Below are positions 1 through 9,000 of a DNA stretch of 12,390 bases, piece by piece. The DNA is from Victivallis vadensis. GTDB taxonomy: Bacteria; Verrucomicrobiota; Lentisphaeria; Victivallales; GWF2-50-93. Made by a program: the position numbers and the translations under genes. Position 1 is the stretch's first letter; each line of letters starts with the position of its first letter. The notes beneath the pieces are model-generated. The model searched no databases, was not told where the DNA came from, and saw only the letters and a list, made by a program, of their open reading frames with translations. The stretch is from assembly GCA_020718525.1 (NCBI GenBank), contig DYRX01000098.1:1-12390 (forward strand), given 5' to 3'.

Positions 1-138
1 TCTTTACTTCGTGTGCTTTGTGTCTTCGTGCGAGATAAGGTTCAACTTTTGGGAATTGCACCCGATGCCGGAGAACTGATCCGATTTTGGCACGATAATC
101 TGGCGACCGTTGTTTTCAGATCCGGCAACGAGTTCTGA
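1..138 (+). CDS. Possible 3' end of an upstream gene (partial, about 45 codons)
   Basis: The first frame is open from the left edge to a TGA at 136-138 and would encode a C-terminal tail ending FRSGNEF. From about base 49 the codons look like those of the neighbouring genes (residues GIAPDAGELIRFW). The first 40 bases instead resemble a short intergenic repeat read through as protein (residues LRVLCVFVRDK). I do not recognise a family. This may be the true end of a gene cut by the window edge, or a chance open frame in the leader of the kinase gene. If real, it lies on the kinase strand and would end under 100 bases before the kinase start, so the two could be co-transcribed. Confidence 0.25.
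   Translation, partial: SLLRVLCVFVRDKVQLLGIAPDAGELIRFWHDNLATVVFRSGNEF
8..34. repeat. Short degenerate CTTCGTG-type tandem repeat
   Basis: Three near-identical units of eight to nine bases follow one another: CTTCGTGTG, CTTTGTGT, CTTCGTGCG. They are followed by GAGATAAGG. From memory, similar strings built of CTTTGTG/CTTCGTG units are scattered between genes in many environmental bacterial genomes, including members of the Planctomycetota-Verrucomicrobiota group, but I cannot confirm this here. The unit could be a fragment of such a dispersed element or a chance repetition. Confidence 0.35.
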
Positions 139-231
139 TGATTGCAAATCGCGCTTGAAATGATATTGTTCTCTAAAAATATTATTGATAAAACTGTTTT
201 TCAGAGAGTCAAACCGCGAACGAAGATACGC

Positions 232-2604
232 ATGATACAGTTATTGAAGCAGATTGCCGTCGCTCTTCTTTATCTCGTCCTTTCCCAGGCCGCGCTGAAG
301 TATTCACTCAGCGGATTTGTTGCGTTGCTTTGGCCAGCCAGCGGTCTCGCTCTCGCCGTATGTCTCAAAGGGGGGAAAAGATATTCCATCGGCATTTTTG
401 CAGGTGCTTTGGCAACCTACATCATTGATGGGAAACCACTTCTTGTCGGGATTGCCATCGCGGCTGGAAACACGGCGGAAGCTCTTGCTTCCTGCTGGCT
501 GATTGCCAGAAGAAAGGACTTTGATCCATACCTGCAAAAGCTCCATTATTACATGCGCCTCGTCTTGATGGGCATGATAGGCGCAGGCATCTCGGCGTTG
601 AACGGAAACATTGTCCTTATGCTGGCAGGGGCAATTGAGAAGCAATCATTTCTTCAGAGCTCTCTGACCTGGTGGATGGGGGACATCATTGGCATCATCA
701 TGCTTACCCCGCTGATTTTGCTCTGGTGGCACCCGCATCTGGATCTTTTCAAGGCCGAAGAAAGACTGCGCCTCTTGGAAGCCTCGCTTCTCCTGCTCGC
801 AACATTGGCTTACGCATATATTCTTTTCAATGGCGCCATCTCGCAATTTTCCTCGCTCGCGGCAAGCCCTTTTTGGATCTTCCTTCTAGTCGGCTGGTCC
901 TCGATGCGCCTTGGAACAAGAGGAACAGTTGTCGCCGTCGCCGTTGCAGGCGCCATGGCTCTTGCAGGTGTCTATTCGGAAACTGCATTTGGAGACGGCA
1001 TAAGCCCTCTTTGGCGGCTTGAGCAGTGCTGGGTCTTCATCTGCACCCTCTCGCTTCTCGGAATGACAGTCTCGTCTTTTGTGACCCAAAGCAGGCAGTC
1101 TGAAAAATCTCTGCGGCAAAGCGAGCGGCGCTTTAAAGGCGTCTTTGACAATGCACATCTTTCGTTTTACATACAAGATCCGGAAAGCGGAGAGCTTCTG
1201 GCGGCAAACAGGCATGCCTTGGAATCGCTGGGCATTTCCTCATTGCAGGAAATGTGCCGGGCAGATTTCGTCTGGATCGAGCCGGACTACGGACGTGGGA
1301 GATATTTTGAGAAGCTCAGGAAGGCCGCAGAGAATTCGAAATCCACAAGAATGGAATGGAAAAGAAGAAGGCGGAATGGGACTTCTTTTTGGGAAGATAT
1401 CTTTCTGACTCCGATCGAGTATGCAGGAAAAAAATGCATTTTGCTGGCGGCATACGACATAAGCGAGCGCAAAGCGTCGGAAGTCGAGCTCTTTGACAGA
1501 GAGGAAAAGTTCCGACTGCTTTTTGAAAACAGCAACGACGCAATCATCTGGGCGGAGGCGGAAGGTGGAACTATTGTCAAATGCAATCCTGCCGCCCTCA
1601 GGCTTTTCAAACATCCGGAATCGAAATTGATCGGCGCGAAACAGATTTTTCTCCATCCTTCTGAAAACAAAGACAAATACCGATCAATATTTAACAACCA
1701 TGTCGAGAAGAGGAGAGCCGAAGCGGTTGAAGCCGAAATCATAGATGCGGATGGAATGATCACGGCAGTCGAAATATCTGCAACCATCATAAATATTGGC
1801 GGATGCAAGATAGTTCAGGGAATTTTCAAAGACATATCCGACAGGAAAAGGGCGGAGGAGGAGCTGAGACAGAGGATTGCATATGGGCGGGCATCGGCAA
1901 AATGCCTTGGAATTCTCGTTGAACCGGGAAGCCTGGAATCGCAAATACACGATCTCCTCGGCATCTTGCTTCTCGTCTCCAAGGCGTCAAGGGCTTATGT
2001 CTTTAGAAATGAGGACATTCCAGACCTGGGCGTATGCATGAGCCAGATAGATGAAATAGTAGCCAATGGGATAAGCGCGCACAAGGACGATCCTGGTCTT
2101 CAGCGACTTCCATATTCAAACACGGATCCAAAACTCCTGCCAGCGCTAGTTTCACGCCGCTTCTACGCATGCAGAATAGTCGACCCTGAAAATGAGATGG
2201 ATCCGATTCTAGTGGAACAGGGAATCAAATCCGTCCTCGTTCTCCCAGTATTCGCTTCAAAAACACTGTGGGGCTTCATCGGTTTCGACGACTGCCTCTC
2301 GCCGCGCGTATGGAATGATCCTGACATAAATCTCCTCCAACTGGTTGCAGACGGCCTTGGAATGGGCATTGAAAGGGCAAATATTGAAAATGACAGGCTC
2401 AGGATAAAGGAACAGCTCTTCATTTCTCAGAAAATGGAGTCAATGGGCCGTCTTGCAGGGGGAGTTGCGCACGACTTCAACAACATGCTCTCTGTCATCA
2501 ATGGCTATTCACAGATGATGAAACGCCTTGAAATACTTCAGGTGCGTAGCGTTCTTTTCAGTATTTCTCCAAAGTTTTTCAAGGAAAATTATCTCGGAAT
2601 TTGA
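232..2604 (+). pseudogene. Truncated membrane sensor histidine kinase (MASE1-PAS-PAS-GAF-HisKA, no ATPase domain)
   Basis: This is a sensor kinase that should detect a signal through its membrane and PAS/GAF domains and autophosphorylate on His. Numbering is from the ATG at 232 (790 aa). Residues 5-285 form about eight hydrophobic segments with MASE1-like hallmarks (LLWPASGLALAV at 32-43, WWMGDIIGIIMLTP at 147-160). PAS domains follow at about 298-412 and 425-540, each ending in the usual DIS-ERK or DIS-DRK linker. A GAF-like domain spans about 550-720. The H-box is at 738-755 (MGRLAGGVAHDFNNMLSV), with phosphoacceptor His747. Recognisable sequence ends near residue 763 (SQMMK); some 27 unrelated residues and a TGA follow. 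The HATPase_c domain of roughly 200 residues is wholly missing and only 30 bases separate the stop from the next gene, so no frameshift can restore it. It cannot phosphorylate itself alone; it may be dead or a phosphorylation partner. The start is uncertain: the frame also has ATG at 160 and TTG at 142, none with a strong ribosome binding site. I chose 232 because GAAG sits seven bases upstream and MASE1 begins directly. Confidence 0.8.
2526..2584. repeat. Imperfect inverted repeat at the kinase truncation point
   Basis: The arm CCTTGAAATACTT (2526-2538) pairs with AAGTTTTTCAAGG (2572-2584) at 12 of 13 positions, with a single T-T mismatch; two further G-C/G-T pairs follow after a two-base bulge. 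The loop is about 26-33 bases. It starts about six bases after the kinase homology ends. There is no T-tract on either strand next to it, so it does not look like a normal intrinsic terminator. It could be a remnant of a mobile or palindromic element, or a hairpin at the 3' end of the kinase transcript. Confidence 0.4.
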
Positions 2605-2634
2605 ATTTATTAAAATGAAAAACTATAGCAGTCG

Positions 2635-3636
2635 CTACTCGAACGCTTCGTGTGTAACGATTAGGCCGTCGTTTGGAATTTCAGCAAGAATGTTGTTAAA
2701 ATCTCCGACAGGGATCTTCTTGCTCCAATTTGAGAGCATGAGGGCTTTGCGCGATGAGCATGCGTGAATTCCAGCCTCGATTATGCGTTCCAGCGATGGA
2801 CCGTTCGGATCATTGGAAATTTCAATTCCACTGAGACGCTCATTTTTGAGTATGGACGGAATTTTATCAATCGCCACGCTGTGGACATGGAGGTATGAGC
2901 AGTCCAGGTTCGATGCAATCCGGCAGTCGCAGTCGAAAATGAATCCGCGATATAATTCAGCACTCACCAGGGACATGAAATCCTCAGACCATCTCGCGCC
3001 TCTCCCGGGGCAGAAGAGTCCAAAGCAGTCCGTTGTTCCGCTTTTATCTTCGAGCAGAGAAAATTGCGTGTCATATACATCTAGCCAAAACTTCACGGCT
3101 TCGCCCGCAAGCCTCGCTATCTCGACAGGACTGTCAATCATTTCATAGCAGAGCCTTTCAGCTCCAATAAGTCCCGCCAAAATATCGAAAGGTCCGACCA
3201 TGTCGCAAATGCCTGTCATCCAGTCCCTGTTGAGCTTCTGGACGGCTATAAACTTTTTTTCATAGTCTTTCCACAGCGGAATTTCCCTGCTGAACAGGCC
3301 GATATGAAGATCCCGGATGTCCTCCGGCGCGTTCGGATGCGCCCAGCTTGTGTTCCGATCATAGTCGAAAATTGCACCAGCCAGCGCCGGAAGAAACGCA
3401 GGACCATAATTGACCCAGCAGGACGGTATCCTGTCGTCGTGGACACGCCTGGAAGCCTCTATGCCGCAAAGATTTTTCTGCAAGATCTGATCAGGGCTCA
3501 ATGTCATGTCCATGGAAGGGGGAGGAGGCTCCCCCGTGCCAGGAGCTGACGCAAACTGAGCCTGGAGAGCATTTTCGAGGCCGAAACTCCAGAACTTGCG
3601 GTGAAGCGCCTTGATATTTTCGATCACTTCGTTCAC
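2635..3636 (-). CDS. UroD/MtaA-superfamily protein (not HemE)
   Basis: This 333-aa cytoplasmic protein resembles the uroporphyrinogen decarboxylase superfamily, which contains HemE and the zinc-dependent corrinoid methyltransferases (MtaA, MtbA, CmuA). The best match is MVGPFDILAGLIGAERLCYE (146-165) followed by MIDSPVEIARLAGEAVKFW, the usual GP-D-AA-L-G-E segment and helix of MtaA-like members. The HemE N-terminal signature (PVWMMRQAGR) is absent, so a role in haem synthesis is unlikely. Where methyltransferases carry the zinc-binding H-x-C, this protein has YLHVHS (248-253), that is H-x-H, and I see no cysteine at the expected C-terminal position, so metal binding is unsure. The start codon is GTG at 3636, overlapping the TGA of the phosphorylase gene as GTGA, which implies translational coupling. 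No ribosome binding site other than sequence inside the upstream gene is evident. It ends with TAG, tail to tail with the truncated kinase. Substrate unknown; methyl transfer or sugar-acid chemistry are only guesses. Confidence 0.75.
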   Translation of the reverse strand: MNEVIENIKALHRKFWSFGLENALQAQFASAPGTGEPPPPSMDMTLSPDQILQKNLCGIEASRRVHDDRIPSCWVNYGPAFLPALAGAIFDYDRNTSWAHPNAPEDIRDLHIGLFSREIPLWKDYEKKFIAVQKLNRDWMTGICDMVGPFDILAGLIGAERLCYEMIDSPVEIARLAGEAVKFWLDVYDTQFSLLEDKSGTTDCFGLFCPGRGARWSEDFMSLVSAELYRGFIFDCDCRIASNLDCSYLHVHSVAIDKIPSILKNERLSGIEISNDPNGPSLERIIEAGIHACSSRKALMLSNWSKKIPVGDFNNILAEIPNDGLIVTHEAFE

Positions 3637-5942
3637 AGCGGAAGCATCTCGACCGAGATTTCATGCGTCTTCCCATCGCCGCAAATCGGAATTTTATTGG
3701 AAGATATGCTTTTTCCGTCAAGCTTGATCTTCAGGTTTCCCTTCTGAAGTCCTTTCGGATTCTTTATGCTGATCCTATATCTTTCACCTCTGAAATCCCT
3801 CTCCAAACTGCATTTTTTCCAGGACGACGGCAGACAAGGATCAATTACGAGTCCGTCAAAATCAGGACGGACACCGATCATCCACTGAGTCATGGCGCGG
3901 AAATACCAGCTTGCCGAGCCGGTCATCCATGCCCAGGGGCTCTTTCCGGCTCTCCTGTTTTCCGGGCCGAGGAATTGGTTTGTCATGACATATGGCTCGC
4001 AACCGGAATGGGTCGAGGGATTCCATTCGCTGTCAGGCATAGCCTTCTTGAAGGATCTGTAGGCGATGTCTCCTCTGCCGCCATAGCAGTCGGCGACAAC
4101 TTTGAAGGCGTTTGCATGGCAGTATGCGGTGCCGTTTTCCCAGATTCCGGGAACGAGGCAGGTAACCCTTCCAATTCTTGGATTCGGTTTTGTGTAGGGC
4201 GGATACTGGACGCGACTGCCGCAGTCGGTTTCGAGATGCCCGTCAACTGCCGCAAAAAGCTGTTTCTGACGCTCCTCTCCGCAAATTCCGGCCATGACAG
4301 CCCAGACCTGGGGCAGAAGATATATGCGCCCCTCGCTTTCGGTCTTGGTCCCGACCTTTTCACCATAGTCGTTGATTGCCCTGAGATACCATTCGCCGTC
4401 CCAGGCATGAGCATTGACTGCATCGCCAAGGCGCGCCGCCCTCGCAAGCAGATCATCGGACTCATTTTCATCGCCAAGGACTCTTTTCGCAATGTCCGCC
4501 GCAATTTTGAGGCTGAAGACCGCTGCGATCGTCGTCCAGACGGATTCCCCGCGCCCTTCGATTCCGACACCGGTGAGCGAGTCGTTCCAGTCCCCAAAAT
4601 GGCACTTTGTAAGTCCATGCTCTCCAACGTCATCCGAAAGATGCTTTGTCCCTCTTGAAATGTGCTCCCAGACTGTTCCGGAGCCGGCGTCGAAATACTT
4701 GACATGCTCCTGGAGGATTCCGAAGTCGCCGCTCTCCTTCAGGTAGGCGTCAACGACTGGCGCAATCCATACCGGACCGTCCGAGTAATGATGATCATCT
4801 ATTGGAAGCCAGCCACGAAGCGTGTGCCCGTCCGAAAACTGGTGCTGAAGGCATTCGAAAAGCATTTTTCTTGTATATTCCTGGTCGTAGGATGCCGTCG
4901 CCCAAAGCATCTGCATCGCGTCCCTGAAGCCTCTTCCGTTGTCGCTTCCTACATCGGCATATACCTGCATCTGCTGTTTTATCCAGACATTGATCAGATT
5001 ATTGACCTTGCTGTCCGGCGTTTCAATGTGGATCTTGGAAATTCCCTTTTCCTTTGATGCTAAAAGACTTGCGAAGCGGGACTCGACTGCTCCGGGAGCC
5101 GAAAGCTCCGAGACCATCTTTCTTGTCGTTTCTGGTCCGCTCGAAGCACCGATGAAAATGTTGAAGGATATCTCCTGCCCGGGATCAAGCTGGACGGAAT
5201 GTTCGAGGGCGCCGATCATGTATTCGCATGACGCCAGGCTGTTTGTCAGGGAGCCGGCAAGCACCGCCTTCGGCATGTTGTAGTGCCCAAAAGGACCTAG
5301 GAACGCGTCCTTCGAGGTGTCGAATGCGCTTGGTTTTAGATCGGACGCGACGAATCCGTCAAAGAACTCGTGCGTCCTCTCGACCGCCCTGTTGCAGGCG
5401 AGCGCGGCGTTCGCATCTTCCAGATATTCCGCATGGAGCATGCCGAAATAGTCGCAGTAGCGCGGATATCCCTCGAGTGCGAATTCCGCATACGAAAAGA
5501 ACTTCAGCGAAGCCTTGGCTTTCCTGTCGTTCCTGATTGAAACTGTCCAGATCTCGCAGGGGAAATCTGTCGGAACAAAGACTCTCATTTTGCAGGAAAC
5601 ACCCTTCCTCTTGGACGAGATGACTGAATATCCCGGAGAGTTTGCGCACTTGAACGCGGAGACTTTTTTCTGCGCCGGATGCCAGCCGGGGGACCAGAAA
5701 TCGCCTCCGTCCTGATCTCTCAGATAAAAATATCTCCTACCATTTTTTATGAGGATGTTTCTGCCCCTGGGATCAATGTACTGCGCCGCGCGCTCCTTGT
5801 ATGCGCCTTCTCCACCGCCATGCTGACTGACGGAGGATATGAATTTCTCATTCCACATGTAATTGACCAGAGCGCGGGGCGTCTCAGGCTCGCTGATTGT
5901 GAAGGTTCTGCCGTCTTTTGAAAAACTCCCAAAACTGCTCAT
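3633..5942 (-). CDS. GH94 family glycoside phosphorylase (cellobiose/chitobiose phosphorylase-like)
   Basis: This 769-aa protein matches family GH94, inverting enzymes that split a beta-linked glucoside or GlcNAc-disaccharide with phosphate to give alpha-sugar-1-phosphate. No signal peptide is visible, so it should act in the cytoplasm on imported sugars. The N-terminal beta-sandwich covers about 1-290, including GGDFWSPGWHP (79-89). The (alpha/alpha)6 barrel follows, with GFRDAMQM (338-345), GWLPIDDHHYSDGP (377-390), the catalytic-loop motif FGDWNDSLTG (449-458, general acid expected among its Asp residues), ENGTAYCHANAF (602-613) and WMTGSASWYFRA (672-683). The last two correspond to the phosphate-binding His and Thr-Gly region, so phosphorolysis rather than hydrolysis is expected. 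The length is slightly below that of typical members (about 780-820). Most GH94 enzymes have RDxxQD; here the last Asp is Met345, a subsite change that may alter specificity. The ATG has AAGGAG six bases upstream. It follows the large hydrolase gene after 70 bp and overlaps the UroD-like gene by four bases. Substrate cannot be read from the sequence. Confidence 0.88.
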   Translation of the reverse strand: MSSFGSFSKDGRTFTISEPETPRALVNYMWNEKFISSVSQHGGGEGAYKERAAQYIDPRGRNILIKNGRRYFYLRDQDGGDFWSPGWHPAQKKVSAFKCANSPGYSVISSKRKGVSCKMRVFVPTDFPCEIWTVSIRNDRKAKASLKFFSYAEFALEGYPRYCDYFGMLHAEYLEDANAALACNRAVERTHEFFDGFVASDLKPSAFDTSKDAFLGPFGHYNMPKAVLAGSLTNSLASCEYMIGALEHSVQLDPGQEISFNIFIGASSGPETTRKMVSELSAPGAVESRFASLLASKEKGISKIHIETPDSKVNNLINVWIKQQMQVYADVGSDNGRGFRDAMQMLWATASYDQEYTRKMLFECLQHQFSDGHTLRGWLPIDDHHYSDGPVWIAPVVDAYLKESGDFGILQEHVKYFDAGSGTVWEHISRGTKHLSDDVGEHGLTKCHFGDWNDSLTGVGIEGRGESVWTTIAAVFSLKIAADIAKRVLGDENESDDLLARAARLGDAVNAHAWDGEWYLRAINDYGEKVGTKTESEGRIYLLPQVWAVMAGICGEERQKQLFAAVDGHLETDCGSRVQYPPYTKPNPRIGRVTCLVPGIWENGTAYCHANAFKVVADCYGGRGDIAYRSFKKAMPDSEWNPSTHSGCEPYVMTNQFLGPENRRAGKSPWAWMTGSASWYFRAMTQWMIGVRPDFDGLVIDPCLPSSWKKCSLERDFRGERYRISIKNPKGLQKGNLKIKLDGKSISSNKIPICGDGKTHEISVEMLPL

Positions 5943-5948
5943 TCCTAT

Positions 5949-5954
5949 CTCCTT
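5949..5954 (-). promoter_or_regulatory. Ribosome binding site of the GH94 gene
   Basis: AAGGAG on the minus strand lies six bases before the ATG at 5942 and fixes this start. Confidence 0.75.
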
Positions 5955-5965
5955 GTTAATTAATT

Positions 5966-5985
5966 GTTTGCAATCAATTGTAAAC
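5966..5985. promoter_or_regulatory. Imperfect 20-bp dyad upstream of the GH94 gene (operator-like)
   Basis: GTTTGCAATCAATTGTAAAC is symmetric at 8 of 10 base pairs, with mismatches only at the fifth pair and at the central CA. There is almost no loop, so it suits a dimeric DNA-binding protein better than a terminator hairpin. On the minus strand TTTACA at 5979-5984 could serve as a weak -35 element, but the -10 region 17 bases further on (AATTAA) is poor. It may allow separate control of the phosphorylase and UroD-like genes. The rest of the 70-bp gap is AT-rich and shows nothing else. Confidence 0.35.
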
Positions 5986-6011
5986 TAGCTTTCCTTTTCT
6001 CGTAGTGGGAC

Positions 6012-9000
6012 TCACTTGAATTCCAGGGTTCCCCAAAGCTGTGGCTTTTCAGCAATCTGGTCCGCCTTTTCGCGGGGCCAGTAGATCTGCACATCCTCCG
6101 GATTGCGCTTGATATTGAGAATCAAATCCATTCCAAGCTTTGCCCCCTTCTCGGGCTTGAAGTCTTTGATTTTTTCGGCAGGGATGCGGACTTCGAGAAT
6201 ATATCCATCGCCTTTTTTCATCGAAAAGCTCTCAATTCCCTTGATGTCGTATTCGATCGCAGGTGTCTCGTTGTTCCTCTTCCAGCGGCCCAAATATGCC
6301 CGCTTCTCGTTCGTCTGGGGCGAAACCCAGAACTGGTGATCTGTCACTGCATATTCTCTTCTCGCGTTCTTGTCGTTCAATGTGTCTATGAAAATTTCAG
6401 CGCTGTCCTGGGACCAGAAAGATCTCGGATCGCTCTGCGCAAGCTTTGAGGATTTGACATCCAAAGCTATGCTGATCCCGTCCTTGGAGTAGCCCATGTA
6501 GATGTCTGCAACAGAATCTGATGCCGTCGAGCCGAGAGCCCAGGACGGGATTTTGCATTCCGCAGGCCAGTCGTCAAGCTTGCCGTCAAAGGCGATCTTT
6601 CCGGCGGAGTAAATCGGCATGGCTGGAGGTATGATTCCGCATTCAGAAATTTGTGTTCCGTTTGGAGCGCTCAATATGAACAGAGCCTTCTCATCTGGTC
6701 TCCAATTCGGACTCCATTCAACCTCGAAATCAAAGCTTTTCGAGCTGTTTGCAGGCAGTTCTATCGAGTCAATCTTTTCCGGTGAAATCTTCCAGGACTT
6801 CGGAACGACTGCGCTGAGGGCGAATGTTTTCGTATCCGAGCCATTGTTTGTAACAGTCGCCTTTGTGGGAGATTTTCCCGGATTCCCAATAAGCGGAACG
6901 GAACTTACTGAGCCCGGCAATATCATCGCATATTCAGCTTCGATCGTCTTTTTGGCGTCTCCGTCCACTACATCAATAAGAACCTTTTTAAGAGGAGATT
7001 TTTCGCTCGAGGGCGACTTGATCCTGATAGGAACAACTTTAGTCTCTCCGACTGCCGCATCTATTGTTCCGGAAGATGGAACTGCCGTCCATCCATCAGG
7101 AATGCGGACACTGAACTTTGCCGAGATCGGCGTTTTTCTGTTATTGCTCGCCCTGAAAAGGATCTCCCCTTCATCGCCTGCCGCCATGCCATTGTAATAG
7201 TTGGACTTCAGATCAAATGCCGTCTGCTTGTAGATGTCTCCCTCGGGGCTTATTGGAGTTATCCAGACAGGGCTGACACCGAGGCTTATTTTCCGTCCCT
7301 TGATTGGATTAGAGTAGATGTCAAAAAGCTCTCCCTCGGGAATTTCCAATTTGATGTCGGGCTTTGCCGGATCAAGTTTGAAGACGGCGGCAAGGAGCTT
7401 TCCGCGATCCGAAAAAACTCTTCCATAAGTATTTTCGCCCAAAGTGAAGTTTCCGACGCTCTTTGGAAGCTTCATCATTTTTGCGATAGCCGCCATCGAG
7501 GCGCAGACCGGCTTCGGATCGAGCTTCGGATCAAGCACTCCGCATCCGTCGAAAAAGTTTATCGGCTTGTCCTTCGTGTCCGTGTCGCTGAACCAGAACA
7601 TTTTGTCTATGCCAGCTTCGATGCCAAGCATGAATCCGCGCTGGAGATACGCCGCCTGCTCGTCTTCGCTGACTATGTGCCCTGCCAAAGTATCCCATCC
7701 GAATTCCGTGATCCATGTCTGACGTTTTTTACCATCGCAGGATGCCGCTTCCTTATATGCTCTAAGCCCGTCAAAAAGGGAGCGCGGCGGAATTGGTATC
7801 CCCTGGTTCGCATTGTAGTTGTACTTGTTGAGCTCCGGAGGGTTGGTTCCGCAATAGAAATGTCCGTTGATCACGTCAATGTTTTCAAAGTCACCCTTTG
7901 TTATCAGCATCGCCGTGCGTTCGGGAAAGAATCCCGCATTTCCCTGCTCGACGGCAAGAGCTTTCTCATTTATGAACTTGACCGTGTCCGCGAATTTTTT
8001 GTGATAGGCTCCATAAGCGGACCAGTTTCTAGCCGCCTCCTCTTTCCCGAGCTTGTAGTCGAACTCGTTATCCGCCTCCCAAGCAAGATAATCTGGAAAG
8101 CTCATGAATATGTGCGCAAGATTTGTCTTCATTTCCTGCGACATGCTCATGTCCCCCTTTTTTATCCCGTCCGATAGCATTCCCATCAGACATGGGAGAA
8201 GGAGCATTCCGGAGCTTTTTACGGTTCTGTCCATTTTCTGATACCATGGCCAGCCATTGTATTTTCCATCGTCTCCCTTTGCCCTGAGCATCCACCCATA
8301 CGAATATGCGTAGTCGCGAAGCCATACGAAGCCGATCTTGTGAAAGCTGGGATAGTTCACGTCCGTCTTGCCACCATGACTGTTCAGTCCGTAGGGCGAA
8401 ACATATTTTTCCTCCATCGTATATTCCTGCGCCTTGGGAATATAGACAAAACGCATTTTCTTCTCGAAGTCCTTACAGCCTTCGCATGACAATTTAAGCG
8501 AGAGTTCGTAAGATCCGAATTTTTCGATTTTGGGGCTGATTTCAAAGTGGAATGAATCCGAGAACTTGAAATTCTTGCTCTCTTTTTCAAGCGATTTCCC
8601 ATCCGAGCCGCTGATTTCATAGTCAAGCTTGCAGTTCATTTCCTTTCCAGTCCAACTGCTGATGTCAATGTTGAATCCGATCTTTTCGCCTTCGCAGAAA
8701 ATCCTGTCGTTCTGCGATGCTCCGCACGATATTCCCATCAATGAAGATGGATCGGTCCCCTTTGGTATTTCAGTTTCGATCTCGAGGGAATTCACGAGAA
8801 GCGAGGCGTCTGCGGCTGTCGTCTTGTCGGACCAGTTGTGCGCGGCGATCACGGCGAGGGTAAGCGGGCGCTCCCAGTCAGGCGGCGGCGCAAACTCATT
8901 CAAAGTCCATTTGTCCTGAGACGCTTTTATTCCGTACTCGAATTTCTTCCCGTTCAGCTCTTCCCGTCCTTTCGCATCCTTGAATTTGACTATCCAGGAA

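Noticed and set aside
1287..1808. Minus-strand open frame of 173 codons within the kinase gene
   Set aside because: It is antisense to well-defined PAS domains, has Ser/Phe-rich low-complexity translation and no ribosome binding site.
2520..2634. Frameshift hiding the kinase ATPase domain
   Set aside because: Only about 110 bases separate the end of homology from the next gene's stop, far too few for the missing 200 residues, and no frame shows N-, G1- or G2-box motifs.
2635..3636. hemE (uroporphyrinogen decarboxylase of haem synthesis)
   Set aside because: The N-terminal PVWMMRQAGR-type signature and its catalytic context are absent; only the wider superfamily is supported.
3663..4658. Long plus-strand open frame (331 codons) opposite the GH94 gene, and 240 codons in another minus-strand frame at 3983-4705
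   Set aside because: Both lie fully within the GH94 coding sequence, whose motifs are intact. Their translations are rich in Arg, Ser and Pro and show no domain; they reflect base composition.
6619..7197. Plus-strand open frame of 192 codons opposite the NEW3 region
   Set aside because: Antisense shadow of a gene with clear domains; no recognisable motif.
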